From NCBI RefSeq assembly GCF_037042905.1, contig NC_087247.1, positions 44,942,420 through 45,006,419 on the forward strand: a stretch of DNA of 64,000 nucleotides, in the 5' to 3' direction. The position numbers and the translations under genes are program-made. The DNA is from Lytechinus pictus (taxonomy: Eukaryota > Echinodermata > Echinoidea > Temnopleuroida > Toxopneustidae). The notes below the pieces were generated by a model. It did not search any database. It saw only the letters and a list, made by a program, of their open reading frames with translations, and had not been told where the DNA came from. Positions 44,101 through 55,393 of the stretch are shown piece by piece (positions within the stretch are counted from its first letter, which is position 1; the number at the start of each line of letters is the position of its first letter).

Positions 44101-47100
44101 AAATACAAACATTTCTTTTTTGTAAAAAAAAAAATTTGTTATGGATTCTAACATGTAGATCACTGTCTCTTTTACTAGGCCAGTAGTTAATGATTATTTT
44201 TATATTAAAAGGAAAGTGTAAATTGTCAATACTAACTTGTTTTTAATGTAGTGTGGTACTCAAAATTTCAAGAGGAGAGCAAACTGCTTCAAGTGTGGAA
44301 TAGAGAAGAATGGTAAGCATCTTCTATGTGTTAATGTTTCACTATCTAATGACTATATGCTCACATTCAATGTAAAAGTTAGTAGTTGCTCTTAATCAAT
44401 ATGGCTTGTTGTTTGCTAATTAAATCATGTTTAATAGAACTGGGTAAATTGGTTCCATCTCTTAAACGAATATATTTATGAAAAATATTAACAGTATAAA
44501 GGATAAATTTTGATTAATTTGTGTATATTAAACATTACAAGCAAAGCTCTTGGTCTTTGTTTCCAAAATTCTTAGCATTGTGCCAAAATGAGAACTAATT
44601 CTGTACAAAGCCAAATAGGCTCATTTGGCATAATGTTGATTAACTTCTTGTGCAATGGTAGAGTTATCAGGCATCTAAAACCAAAAAAAAACCATTTGTA
44701 TGCACACACATTTTCAGTCCTGTTATTCCCAAGCTTGCTATTTATGTATGAAATGTACAGTTCATTTAAAAAATCCTCCACATTTAAAGGAGAATTTCTT
44801 TTTTCAAACAACAAGATAAGAAAAAAAATATTATTCGAGTGATAGGACAAACTGATAATAAATTATTATTTTTATTTTGTATGCAATCATATTTTCAATC
44901 ATGTCATATGCCCATTTTTATATTACAGAGTCAGAGCGATACAGCCAAATCAGTGCAAAACCTACAAGAAGTAAGTAGATACTAAAAAATGATTCATTAA
45001 AAAGACTGTTTAAAAGAGTGCAAATGATCAATACTATATAATGAATAGGGTATGGTAGATAAAAGTGTCATTATCAGTAATAATGCTCGTAATGAATAAT
45101 GTCATGTGTATATAATCTGGCAACAAACATTATTAATTAGTTCATTTTAGTTATAATGTGACAAAGCAATGTTAGTATAGAATTATTAAAGTTGCTTTTT
45201 TGATGAAAGGATAAATAAATGGACTATTTCTCACAATTACTATCTCCCAATACAGTTTTGCTGTTGATGGGTTTGGATTCCTTGACCACTGAAGAAAAGA
45301 TCCAAAGAGAACTCCACGACATCACAGCTATAGATATGAATGTTCAACTCATACGTGACCCTACAACCAACACATCAAGAGGTCTCTGCTATGTTGCTTT
45401 ATCAGCAGTAGAGTACTCCAGTCACTTACTGGAGATTCTCAACAATATGCATCCACCTTTTATATTAGATGGCAAACAGAGTAAGTTGTGATTTATTGTT
45501 GAAGGCTATGGTGAAGATGAGTGTTGATTGAATCTTAATATGGAAATTCTGTTCATGTAGTTTTTATAGAATTGAAGTATAAACTCTTTAAAAACAATTA
45601 CAAATCTTTGAAAATAATGTTAAAATGTTAAGAATTTTTCATTAGGATGGGAGTGCTCTATTGGGTTGTAATGAGTAATTTATGATAAGAAAATGTTCAA
45701 TTGAAACAGAATGTATTCCTTCCCTATATCCAAATGATATCCAAAGGTAAATTTCGATATTACAGTCTAAATACACTCTATGTGTATATTTAGGCAGGAA
45801 TTACATGTATGAATTGGCCTTTTGTATGGTATGTTTTAAGAATTTAGTATTTGGATATGTGGTAATTTTTTTTTAATTCTAAATGGGTAGTTGTAGCTAA
45901 TGAAAGATTGGCTTAACAATGATTAGAAAGTAACCCATATGTGTTACATTCAATAAAATATCCATGTGAGACATTGTTTTATGTTCCACTCACATTACAA
46001 GGTGATTTAAGAAAATAATTCAAATGATCATGTATCAGCCCTCACAGTCTACATTATATGCTTGTCATTTCCACAGGCAGCTCCCATCATAGAATGTGCA
46101 GAAATCTCATGGTCACAAGTCTGAATGCTCATATTTTACATGGTTTATTTTTTCTGATCCAATTGTGCTTGAACAAATGTCATCTGTGTTTGAAATTTAG
46201 GATCTGACGTCAATGTAATCATATTCATTCTAACAGATTAGTTATTTAAATATTTAAAACCCCAAATCTCCCACTACTGACCAAGAACCTAATTTAAGAG
46301 GGAGAGTTTTGCAATATGCACATAAATTTTCAGTAATGTGCATTCTATTTCATTTGTATTTACCAGTTTCAGTGCACTTCTGCAAAGAAGGGACAGATGA
46401 AGAATACTCTACATGGACTGAGGTAAGAAAATACAACCTATTAATTTGATTCATCAATTAAATTCTTACTGCATCATTGTGTTTTTAACACACATGCCTG
46501 CAATATCATCCTTTTGCAGCAGCCAAAATCACATATTGCATTGGTGAATGGTGAATTTTTTCCAATCTTAAACCAGTGAGGAAGAAACATGGAAGCAGTG
46601 CTTCTAGGCATACTGTTTTAAAAAGTGCAGTTAGCAATCTTTGGGATAGGTATACATGTAAATCAAACACATTGCTCAAGTTCTGTCATGTAAAATTTTA
46701 TGCAAAATTTTGATGTGATGAAATGTTTTTTTTTTTTGCATGCAGGCTGAAGCAGGAGCATCATATGAACAGTACTACCAGCAGCAAGCAACAGAAGCAG
46801 CAGCAGCTGCGGCAGCAGGAGTTTATGATCAAAGTTATGCAAGTTATGCAGCAATATCAGCTGCTCATTCTTCCAAAGAATTATCAGCTGCAGGTAAGCC
46901 TTCCCGTAAAAACGTTTGTTCATTTATTCAGAAGTGTGAATTGTATCCAAGAACTCATTATCTATTTGTGAGGCTTACGGTGAACATTTTGCAATTTTTA
47001 AACTGTTAATAAGGCATCAAGATAATTGTTATCTCCATCCAAGCCATGCTAATTTTCATATTTCGCAGGACCTGTTAGTATACAAAGCACTTATTTAATG

Positions 47101-50100
47101 ATGTATATCTGAATTATTCAAACTTCAATATATAGACAAAGCAGCATTAGCGCAGGAACAGGTTCAAGCAGCTTGTAAGATGCAACTAGAACAACAACAG
47201 ATCACCCAGAAACTGCTGAACAAGATGAGACAGACAAGCACAGAGAAGAAACCAAAGAGGGTGAAGATAGATCTTCCACCACCAGGAACAGATGGAAGCA
47301 CACTGGATCCCAGTCAGATCATCCATGAGGTCAAACCTAAGAAGAGTAAGAAGGAGCAGCAGCAGCTAGACACAGAGACCAGTGATCAAAGAGTATGTGT
47401 CTTTTATTACATTCATTCTCATTGATATACTGTAATAAAACATGGCTTAGTTTTATCCAAGGCCATGCCAATAGATGCCTTATTGATTGGCCTCAATTTT
47501 TGTGCCTTTTTAAACTTTTCCCTTTCGTACTGTAATACTGTATAGTGTCCTTTTTGAAAAGTGGCCTGAATATATTGAAATTTAAGGGCTCATATATTGA
47601 TTGTGAAAATATCAACACCTGTATTCACAGGGTAATAAGGTTGGTGGAAATGTTGAGGATATTTAAGTGATGAGAAAAGTTGCTATGATCTGTCTTTTTA
47701 CTTGAGACATTTGCATTATACATTTTAATGTTTATATCAGATTTAGATTTCATCTTTCACACCACAAATTTTTTAATACAATTTTTAGATTAATTAAAAA
47801 TTCTAAAAATAAATGATCTTCAGATTTACTAAAACTCAGTGTTGGCTTTATTGAATGTCGTATCAAATGTCTTTAACTTTATAATATCCATTACAAATTG
47901 ATGTCAGATATTTCCTATACATTTTTCTTCTGAACTTAATGCCTTTAAAAAAAAAATTTAAAAAAACTCATACATATAGTTCATATCCTGAACATTATTA
48001 AGTTTTTAGGATTTCTGTTCAACAAAAAATTCAAAATATTTATTTTTCTATTTGTTTAGTTACAGCACCAGTTATCCAGTAGTTCTGAAGGTGGCTATTA
48101 TCCTGATGTATCTCAATACCAATATGATGAATCATCAGGCTTCTACTATGATCCCCAGACAGGGTTATACTATGATCCAAACTCACAGGTAAAATATTTA
48201 AAATCAGTTTGCATCATGCACAGAGAATGGCATCGGCTAAAGCCATAAACTGCTCTAACACTTCTGATTCCTTATCCACAATTCAACAGTTTGATCATTT
48301 AATCTTACTAATAATTAATTTGATTGACATTGAGAACACAAATAGGTTGCTAAGGAACAAAAGGATTACTTCCAGACATTCTTTTATTACTTCACAAACT
48401 TTTTGAACTTGATTATTTGAACGCATTGCAAATTTTCAAGTGAAAACAGAGACAAATAAATTTATGAAGGTCCCACATACAGGGGGTCGGACATACATAC
48501 TTATGGATTTCTTTTATATATGAAATACCTTCTCATGTACAAAATTTTGACTGCTCTCCTTACTTTTCGATGAATTCTTAATATTTCTGGTTTCTGACAA
48601 TTGTTTGATGGTAATTTGTAATACCTGAAATTTAATTCACAATCATTTTGTTTCTTTGTGATTTTCCTTTGAAATGAAATTGTTTGTTTTCTTCACCAGT
48701 ATTACTACAATGCGCATTCACAGCAGTACGTGTACTGGGATGGTACCCAGTATGTCCCAGCCAAGCAAGACCAAGCACCTACTGCTCTTCCTCAAGTTGG
48801 TGTACCTGGGGATGGCGCAAAGGAAGACAAGGGTAAAAAGGAGAAGGGAAAGGTGGCAAAGAAGGTATGTCGGAAATGAACAACTCATTGTGATAGAAAA
48901 AAAAGCACATAAAACTTAAGAGATATGCATGTTTGTTATCTTGTTTGTGATAATTATACTATTAAAGGTCAGAAAAAAAGCACATAAAACTTAAGAGATA
49001 TGCATATTTGTTATCTTGTTTGTAATAATTATAGCATTAAAGGTCTTAAACCTGATGATTGGTGTAGGTGTTTTTTTCTCTCTGTTTTCTTTTTTTTTTG
49101 TTCCTCAGATGGATCAATAACTCTATTGTGCATTAATATGGTTGAATTATTGTGTAGATATAAGTGACTTATTGGCCAAGATAAATATTTCAGATTGAAT
49201 GTGTTTTGATACAGGTGGCAAGTGACATGAGAAGATGGGCTGCAACAATGAATGAAATGAAGAATAACAAAGCCAAAAAGAGTGGAAATGATTTCAAGAA
49301 AGATAACTCCTCAGCTTCTGCAGATGCTGGCTTTGCTGTCCTTAGTAAAAAGGTTTGTTCTTATTTTTTGTAATGTGTGATATCCTTGCTTTGGTAACAA
49401 GACCTGTTTCAAATAATAGGGTTAAATTCCTTTGTTGGTGAGATTTTGACAATTCATGTGGTGATATTTAGTATAATTCAAAATTCTTGATTAAAAAATA
49501 AAAGCCATGTTACAAAAATACTTAATTGTCCAATTGTAGTGGTGACAGCCATGATTATTTTTAAACTCTCCTGAACAATTTACTTTTGAGGTTTAGTTAT
49601 TACAGGCAGTAATATATCCCTCCTTAGTTTCTCAGAAGATGCAAGGTTTGGTTTTTAGTCAGGATAAAGTGTTCAACTCTAAAAATGTAAGACTAAGGAT
49701 CAAGGTTTATGTGTATGCTAGAACAGATGTCCATTACATTCCATTTGTGTGCGTGCACCATGTGGTTTAAGAAATCAGTTGTTCTTAATCTAGAACACCA
49801 GCCAGGTTTATACATCATCTTATGAACACAACAGATGTTATTTATGTTGACTTTGTCTTATTTTGTTGTTTAGGCTGACCCAGCTGAGACGAAGCAGTCT
49901 GTAATGCTAGCCCTAAAGCGATCATCAACAAATGATGAGCAACGTAATAAGGCTGCCAGCATTGTAAGTTGATATTGTATTGTGTGTTGGATGTGTGTTG
50001 ACTTGTTAGAATAGTTTTACATGCATGCTAGATCATCATCTTAACATTGTTATTGGTATTGATATTTTGACATACTGTGTACTAATTCTGTAATTCATCT

Positions 50101-51188
50101 AGTCTTGGCCACTATTACCTATTTTCAGTCAAGATTTGATTGTGAAAGTTTTCGAAATTTATTTTCCCAGGATTGTTATACATTCTGGATGCTGGGTACA
50201 AATAAAGTATCTAAATTTCTAATTTCTGTGACAAATATGCTATTAGTCAGTATGATCAGATGTTGACAATGTTATCCTCTTGTGTGATTCTGAGGTGTCT
50301 CTTCTTTGCCTTGGTCATTCACTCATCCAAATTGTATTTGTTTATATAGACCAACATCCTTGCCCAGTATGGTGGAGACAGTGACAGTGAACCTGAGGAT
50401 TCAGGGCCTCCTCCAAATAAGAAACCTACCCCTGCATCTGACTCTCAAGAGAGTGTACCTACCAGCCTAACGGATTGGACTAAACTCATCTGTCTTCTCT
50501 GTAAACGTCAGTTCCCGTCCAAAGAAGTCCTTGTGAAGCATCAACAGTTCTCAGATCTACATAAACAAAACCTGGAGGCTCTCAAGAAGAGGACAGGACT
50601 TCAACAGCAACAGTCACAAGGGAAAGGAGGGGTGAGTCTCATCTTCTTTTCGATAAAAACACCTTGACCTTGTAACATAGAAGATTCAATCAATTCTACA
50701 TTGAAGTAGACTATTTCAAACCATCCACTAAACTTTCAACCGCTTGTAGATATTGATTGTTTCTCTTCGTTACATAGCCTGGAAGATGAATATGTGCAGA
50801 TTTTGATTTTATACAATGCATTGTATGTGAAAGTGAACGATAGTAATAAGTTTTCTCTTTCATTATTGTATTAGAGCCATTAAAAGAGAAGAACAAGAAG
50901 TATGCTTATGTGATATTTACCAAATAATCATCATCAGGAATGAATACAGAATACTGCAAAAAAGAAAGCAAGACATGATAATATAATACAAATTTGTCAT
51001 TAAGATTTATCACAATGTCCATTCCAATTAGTAGGCAAATAGCTGAAATTCAGTAACCCCCCTCCCCAAAAAAAGAAAATCTTTTTTTTTCCCACTCAAC
51101 TGTTTATATATTCTTTATTTGTTCTTTCACACAGGGCAGTTATCGTGATAGAGCTCAGGAGAGGAGATCAAGGTTTACTGCTAATTAA
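29127..51188 (+). CDS. RBM5: RBM5/RBM10-like splicing regulator lacking a G-patch
   Basis: Nineteen exons keep one frame for 762 residues: 29127-29212, 33830-34008, 35267-35343, 40249-40323, 41010-41079, 42036-42109, 43911-43991, 44252-44312, 44929-44970, 45256-45480, 46367-46422, 46746-46893, 47136-47392, 48060-48188, 48700-48864, 49215-49352, 49874-49963, 50350-50631, 51135-51188. An in-frame TGA (29118-29120) precedes the ATG. Order: Arg/Asp-rich segment (about 97-114), RRM1 (about 123-202; [17 protein letters not shown]), RanBP2 zinc finger (Cys212, 215, 226, 229), RRM2 (249-329; RGLCYVAL), OCRE (about 495-545; [20 protein letters not shown]), C2H2 finger (Cys699, Cys702, His715, His722). 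This is the RBM5/6/10 order; these nuclear proteins act on 3' splice-site choice. [12 protein letters not shown] matches the link before the G-patch, then TAA ends the protein. RBM5 versus RBM10 cannot be decided. Confidence 0.9.
29400..30076. mobile_element. Near-perfect 677-bp palindrome (TAGCCTGG foldback element) with 8-bp duplication
   Basis: Two 335-base arms (29400-29734 and 29742-30076) are inverted copies separated by a 7-base loop. The ends are TAGCCTGGAGGCGTCTGGGG and its inverse. CTCCGGCC occurs directly on both sides (29392-29399 and 30077-30084), so it arrived by transposition. The 73-codon frames at 29443-29664 (+) and 29812-30033 (-) are the same sequence read from the two arms and differ only at the last residue. 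No transposase is present. It lies in intron 1 of the RBM gene. Confidence 0.93.
30237..31879. mobile_element. Foldback element (TAGCCAGG type) split by a nested foldback
   Basis: The ends TAGCCAGGCGGCTTCTAGAG and CTCTAGAAGCCGCCTGGCTA are inverted, and CTCCACCA flanks both sides (30229-30236 and 31880-31887). The arms are 30237-30329 plus 31310-31540, and 31556-31879, with a 15-base loop. The element at 30338-31301 interrupts the left arm. The central arms share AAAACCTGAAACTTTC, AGATTTCTACTTT, CATGTACATG and a GCCGCCATCTTG motif with the 29400 element, so the two types are relatives. Without the insert it would be about 670 bases. Confidence 0.9.
30338..31301. mobile_element. Foldback element (TAGCCTGG type) nested in another foldback
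   Basis: The ends are TAGCCTGGAGGCGTCTGGGG and its inverse; the arms are 30338-30750 and 30885-31301 with a loop of 134 bases. The direct repeat TGTGTACC lies at 30330-30337 and 31302-31309. The loop contains ATGGCGGCGG and differs from the loops of the other copies. The 88-codon frames on both strands (30658-30924, 30711-30977) are arm by-products. Confidence 0.92.
31986..32973. mobile_element. Truncated foldback element (one arm), split by a MITE
   Basis: It starts TAGCCAGGCAGCTTCTAGAG and runs through the same landmarks as 30237-31540 (AAAACCTGAAACTTTC, CATGTACATGG, GCCGCCATCTTG) to 32310. It resumes at 32946 with CTTCCCCAACGTTACGCGAC and stops near 32973 at the centre of the palindrome. 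The second arm is absent, so the copy is broken. Confidence 0.8.
32311..32945. mobile_element. TA-flanked TIR element (mariner-type MITE)
   Basis: The left end TGGCAGTGTGTCCAAACTTC and the right end GAAGTTTGGACACCCCATCA are inverted with a few mismatches. TA flanks both sides (32309-32310 and 32946-32947) and the sequence of the host foldback resumes exactly after it. CGCGAAG-type motifs occur again inside. No transposase frame was found. A TA duplication fits Tc1/mariner-derived elements; the assignment is an inference. Confidence 0.75.
32974..33235. repeat. Copy of the CGCGTACCCGGG repeat
   Basis: GGATTTGTACATGAATTCAC, AATGTTGCGTAATTTCGTAA, CGCGTACCCGGGC and GCGCGAGACTTGAAAGTAAA recur in order at about 39537-39780 (same orientation) and inverted at 40446-40690. 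It ends in a C run and TTTAGGGTTAA. Confidence 0.75.
33240..33525. repeat. Degenerate half of a foldback element
   Basis: GCCATCTTTGTGATC, ACGCGTACGGTATAAAGGGC and ATCATGAGCAGTGCC match, with changes, the arm of the 30338-31301 element (GCCATCTTTGAATCC, GCGTATAGAGGGC, ATCATGAGCGGTGC). An ATAAATATCATGAA repeat follows twice. Confidence 0.5.
34060..34500. mobile_element. Repeat with GGACGTATTATG ends, RBM intron 2
   Basis: The segment starts with ACGCCCTTCCTACAGGACGT and TATTATGG and ends with GGGCGTATTATGTGCTCACC. Internally a unit of about 150 bases (CGATAACTT...TTAACTTAACC.AGGCTCAT...GATACTAGCAT.GATCCCAGGAA...TATTGATTTTGAGGTC) occurs twice. Confidence 0.5.
34735..35190 (+). repeat. Three-copy tandem repeat, RBM intron 2
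   Basis: A unit of about 155 bases (AAATCTTGCAGT...TTTT.AACCAATTCTCATGAAA...TGTGTTGGAAATC..GTTGCCATGGTAA) occurs three times, at about 34740, 34890 and 35056, progressively diverged. It ends about 75 bases before RBM exon 3. Confidence 0.65.
35376..37362. mobile_element. 2-kb foldback element, RBM intron 3
   Basis: Outer ends TTAAAGGAGAAATATATTGA and TCAATATATTTCTACTTTAA are inverted with one mismatch. The inner arms (about 35560-36330 and 36395-37170) are highly complementary, e.g. TTGCGAGGGTACGTTTTCTC with GAGAAAACGTACCCTCGCAA. The loop of about 65 bases lies near 36330-36395. No protein is encoded. It shares no ends with the TAGCC family. Confidence 0.8.
37360..39010. mobile_element. CCGGACCATCC-family palindromic MITE, split at 37587
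   Basis: The left arm (37360-37586) starts AAAGGGATGGTCCGGGCTGG; the right arm (38647-39010) ends CCCGGACCATCCCTTTAA. Both share the landmarks of 5590-6077 (GAGTAGAATTCACTGAGCAA, GTGGGCTGATGATGTCACAT). The element 37587-38646 interrupts it. Confidence 0.82.
37587..38646. mobile_element. TA-flanked TIR element nested in the MITE
   Basis: The left end CCGTAAGTAACGGACTATAA and the inverse of the right end, CCGTAAGTAACGGTCTATTA, match over about 28 bases with few changes. TA flanks both sides (37585-37586 and 38647-38648). The host MITE resumes on the right. The frames at 37738-38019 and 38464-38649 show no transposase motif. Confidence 0.8.
39010..39785. mobile_element. TIR element with TTAACCCTAA ends and poly-G/poly-C tracts
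   Basis: It begins TTTAACCCTAAATCTCCCGG and ends CCGGAGAATTAGGGTTAAAA, inverted ends. Adjacent G (39051-39070) and C (39754-39764) runs and CATTATGGCC lie next to each end. The right half repeats 32974-33235. A partial inverted copy lies at 40446-40735. Confidence 0.7.
40446..40735. repeat. Partial copy of the CGCGTACCCGGG repeat, inverted
   Basis: Begins TTAACCCTAAGAAGACTGAT and contains TTTACTTTCAAGTCTCGCGC and CCCGGGTACGCGGTTTC, the reverse complement of the family at 32974 and 39537. It lies in RBM intron 4, 120 bases after the exon. Confidence 0.7.
41350..41369 (+). other. Possible 20-nt microexon between RBM exons 5 and 6
   Basis: A 20-base segment sits between a fair acceptor (TTATTCGCAG) and a strong donor (CCAG|GTAAGT). 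Exon 5 splices in frame to exon 6 without it and gives the canonical RRM1 RNP1 strand. Including it would shift the frame and reach a stop in exon 7. It could be a poison exon or a chance match. Confidence 0.3.
48893..49045 (+). repeat. Two-copy tandem duplication, RBM intron 15
   Basis: About 76 bases (AGAAAAAAAGCACATAAAAC to ATTAAAGGTC) occur twice in a row with only three or four differences, indicating a recent local duplication close to the donor of exon 15. Confidence 0.8.
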
Positions 51189-53535
51189 TGATGATCCAAG
51201 GATAACCATTATGCAATTATGCCTGGATAAAACACACTCATTGAACACTTTCAGACATTGCTTTGTTGTTTCATGTTGAAAAGGAAAATCTGTGTATGTC
51301 TTTGTATGTCCATGTTATGGCATTGTGCTTCCGTGTTTCAAGCATTTGTAGAAAAGATGACAATGGCATACCTAGCTATTGGTATACTCTTAGACCTACT
51401 CATTGGACTTCTAATGGACAATTCATCAATAAGTTGTGCTATCCTTGATGCAATTCCAGTCCAAAGTAGAGTGTTACAGAAGGCAGCTATTATTCTTTAG
51501 GGATTTTACTTAATGTTTTATTGGTAATAAGTTATATACCAGCTTGGCGTTTACCAGCAAAATGCTGCCCTGCTGAGTTCCTATGGGAGTTACCATAAAC
51601 AGAACCCAGATTTGTTGAGACTTACTTCAACATGATCATCATTTTACTTGGATTCAATCTACATACAACGTATAAGCAGATTGGACAATTATGATGAATT
51701 TGAATCTGAACCTGATATGTGGGCTTGTCCTAAAAATGTTTTTCTTTTTCGTATCATAATCGCGATGCTTCTAACATATAACTTCCAAAGCATAGAATGC
51801 CATGTCTGAGTCAGGTAATGAAGGTAATCATGTCCTTAATGGTATTTTTCTTTTCGAACCAAAATTTAAAATTATATACTTACAATACATCATCAATTGT
51901 ATATAATGCTCGAGTCTAAACCAATTCCTTTTTCACAAAACTTTATGTCAGTACTAGTAAAAATTTGAATTATTTAATACTAAACTTTGGGCATTATTCG
52001 ACATTGTATTTGATATAGAGTTTTGTGAAATAAGGCTCATGGATATATATCATGAGGTGAATTACAGTTATCCACTACTTCAGTCTGCTATTTAAAAAAA
52101 AAGATGGAATTATGTCCACTCAATTTTATGGTTGACAATATAGAATGAATCTAAAATATGGACAATTGTAGCCTCTCTTTGATACAACTTTTATTTACTG
52201 ATATTATGTGTAATTTAATATTCCATAACCTTCACTTATTGGAGGAAACCCCGCAGAATACTTGTAAATAGACAAAACAAACCCTAAATTAAATGTGGTA
52301 TAATGCCTACGACCAAGGCAGTTTTTATATTTGAGCTGCATTCATGGTTTGTTCATAAAAGACAGTTTGTGCCATGCTTAATGCTATCTGAACAGATAAT
52401 CATCTCTAAGTACTTATTTATCTTTTTGTGTTCGGGTGCAGGTACATCCATTATTATCTGGCAAATTGGAATGCAAGGCATAGTAAGAAATAAAAACTTA
52501 AGTTCAAAAATACTAAATCAGGTATTTAGAATTTATAATCCCGCCTGTAAATGCTCGACCCTTGGATGTCAGAGTCACTCAAAAATTTAGATAGATTTTG
52601 ATCCTGTATATTTTGATATCTTATTTATGTGTTTATTTTTTGCCCACTTATTTTACATGTTACAGCTTGTATGAGGAAGTAAATGTGAAAAGACCACTGC
52701 CAGAAATAAGCTGTGCATGCCTTATGAACCATTTTCTTCCAAAATGGCTAAAGAAACCAGATTCTTTCATCATTACAGGGCAGGTCAGTTCAGATTAAAC
52801 AAAATTATAAATTCTCAACATCTGTTTTCCTTGCTACAGTAGAGTCCGCATAAGTTGTTCTTTCATAACTCAAAAAATCAAACAACTTTCAGACCAGAAT
52901 ATGCAAAATGTGTTATTTACATCTTCCAAGTCAAACAGATTTCTGTGGTCCCAAGCATTTTATCAACTCGTGAAAATTCTACTTTTATTGTACTCTCACC
53001 TATGTCATCTGACTTGTTGAATTTTCAAATCTTCATTCATTCATGATAATATTCAAGTATACCAGGCTTTGAGAAAGTAAAGTAGCCGATTTGTTTGAAT
53101 TGCAAATTAGTATATCTATTGTCATTGTGATTTGCCAGTCCAACTGAAGAGGAATAATTCCTACTAATTTTTCTTTCGAAAGAAATGCCTGGTATGTTTG
53201 TTTTATATCCGTTATCTAAGTTTGAATGATAAATCTTGATAATCTTTGGTCTGCATTCCCTGGATCAAATTTGTTCATCCACCGTGTCCGGTAGAATCTA
53301 TCTTAGGATATTGGAAATGAGGATACATCAAGTTCAAAAGATTTTCTGTTGTTATTGTAACGTATGCGACGAGTTACGTTTCTGATTATCGTGTTCATTG
53401 TCTCTGCCTGCAATGTTAAATTTACCAGCAGGCCTGTTTGGTGTACATATGAAATATTTAATCATTGACATTGAGTATAATTGCTATGTTGATGCAATCT
53501 TGTTTTTGTAATAAATCATTCCTATTGAATTGCAT
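51189..53535 (+). other. Probable 3' UTR of the RBM gene
   Basis: No other exon is recognised after the stop codon. AATAAA at 53510-53515 is a good polyadenylation signal, followed by a T-rich stretch near 53551. The length (about 2.3 kb) is plausible for a metazoan 3' UTR; earlier signals such as ATTAAA near 52286 may be used. Frames in it (51258-51500, 52303-52590 and others) have no similarity. I looked here for a G-patch exon and saw none. Confidence 0.4.
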
Positions 53536-54780
53536 CTACAGCCTAATGGATTTTTTTTTCTTGATTCTTGTGTTATTGAAGGAGTCATCTGTAATTCATA
53601 AAATTCAGCTCATTGCTAAGTAAGTGGCTACCCCAAAGACCCATCTCCCATTACCACAATTTCACTTTGCTTATGTAATATAGATGGGAAGGGCATGAAA
53701 CAATACATGTTGCAGATGCCATTTTATGTTGCTTTAAAGACCAATTTGTAATTCATATATCTGTCACAAATACATAGGACAAGAATGTTTACAATTTTGA
53801 TTGATCATAATATTCATATCCCAGCTTCAGTTGAAATGGTATTTTAATCTCCACTGTCATGAAATGTCCCAGGAGGCAAAAATTGATTAAAATCCCGAAA
53901 GATGTATACTTCTGAATGAACTGTCATGAGTTTGCTGGAGTTTTGACTTTCTCAATTGATTTCTTAAGATATGGTACTTAGTATCAATAATTAAGTTGCA
54001 ATCATAGTTTTAGCCCTCCAAAATAGACACAAAATAAATGCTAAATGCATTCATCTCAAAACTTATTGCTGACTTTTGAGGACATTTCATGGAAAAGGTG
54101 AAAAATTGGGATTCTCAATTAACTTGGACATCAAAACATGAATATAAACAGAAAGCATTGGTTAAGATAAATGGACAAGTTTATTTAAAATACAAAATCT
54201 TGCCAATAAAGGTTTTCTTTATCTGATATATATATACATGAATGCAAAATTATTGCATTCTATGATTTGAATATTATAGTTATTTGACATATTCCTGAAT
54301 CATAAAAAGACAAAAATCCTTTGTGCAATTCGATTGATCAAATATCTGGTAGTTTTTGCTCATAGATATATGGAGAGTTCAAGAACACAGTAAATGTATT
54401 GAAAATGCCAAAGAACCGGAACAGCAGCTATGTAACGGACAAAAAAATTGCAAGTATGTTGCTGGTCCAAGGACAAAACTGCTATTTTTATTCACCAATT
54501 CTCGACAGAGATTTCTTGGTTGTTCATGGTTAGTTTGACAATACATTTTTTCCATTCTTGAACCCTATGTACATTGTGAAGTGAAAACTCTCTATAACCT
54601 CAACATGATGAACATCATGGTGTTTGCAATGGTAATGATAACATTCATGATGTAGATAATAGTGGCAATGACATTGTTCATGATGATTAATATGGCGATG
54701 ATAATAATGATGTGGATAATGCCCATAAAATGATACAGCGTAAGTACTACTATTAAGGTCGTAACATTCACATATTTCAT
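53536..54780. other. Intergenic stretch without a recognised gene
   Basis: AT-rich, mostly unique-looking sequence. The ATGATGATA-rich part near 54605-54720 is low complexity. Confidence 0.35.
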
Positions 54781-54782
54781 TA

Positions 54783-55326
54783 AAGGAGAATGAAACCCTT
54801 GAAACCAGCTAAATCCCTATCAAAGAGAAAAATCAAAGAAACATATTGTTGAAAGTTTGAGGAAGATTGAATGAATAATAAGAAAGTTATGAGCATTTGA
54901 ATATTGAGATCACTAATGCCATGTAGATCCTCCTATTGGCAATGCGACCAAGATCTGTGATGTCACACACGTACAACTCCCTCATTACTTTAGTACTTGA
55001 GGTGTTCTTTTTATGAGAGGACAAGTATAGAGGTTTCACAACCTTATATCATTGATGAATCGTTTGTCATATGATTAGAATGAACAAAAAGAGATATTTT
55101 TTGGTATATTTTCAGTGTCCAAAAGGGGAGAGTTGTTCATCTGTGACATCATAGATCTTGGTCGCATTGCCAATGGGAGGATCTCCATAGCATTAGTGAT
55201 CTCGACATTCAAATGCTCATAACTCTTCTATTGTTAATCCTATTTTACTCAAACTTTTGTTGATCTTATTCTTTGATTTTTCTGCTTTCACAAAAGCTAA
55301 CTTGCTCCAAGAGTTTCATTCTCCTT
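54783..55326. mobile_element. TA-flanked MITE with AAGGAGAATGAAAC ends
   Basis: Starts AAGGAGAATGAAACCCTTG and ends AGAGTTTCATTCTCCTT, with TA on both sides. Inside, the arms pair, e.g. TTATGAGCATTTGAATATTG with GACATTCAAATGCTCATAA, and GACCAAGATCTGTGATGTCA with TGACATCATAGATCTTGGTC. Confidence 0.8.
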
Positions 55327-55393
55327 TAAGTAGGTACAGTACATAAAACATAAAGATCACAAACTGGAAAGAAACACATTTTTATTTTTCATA

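Noticed and set aside
50640-51134. Search for an intronic C/D-box snoRNA or tRNA in the small RBM introns
   Set aside because: TGATGA- and CTGA-like motifs occur but without paired terminal stems or correct spacing; no tRNA cloverleaf was seen.
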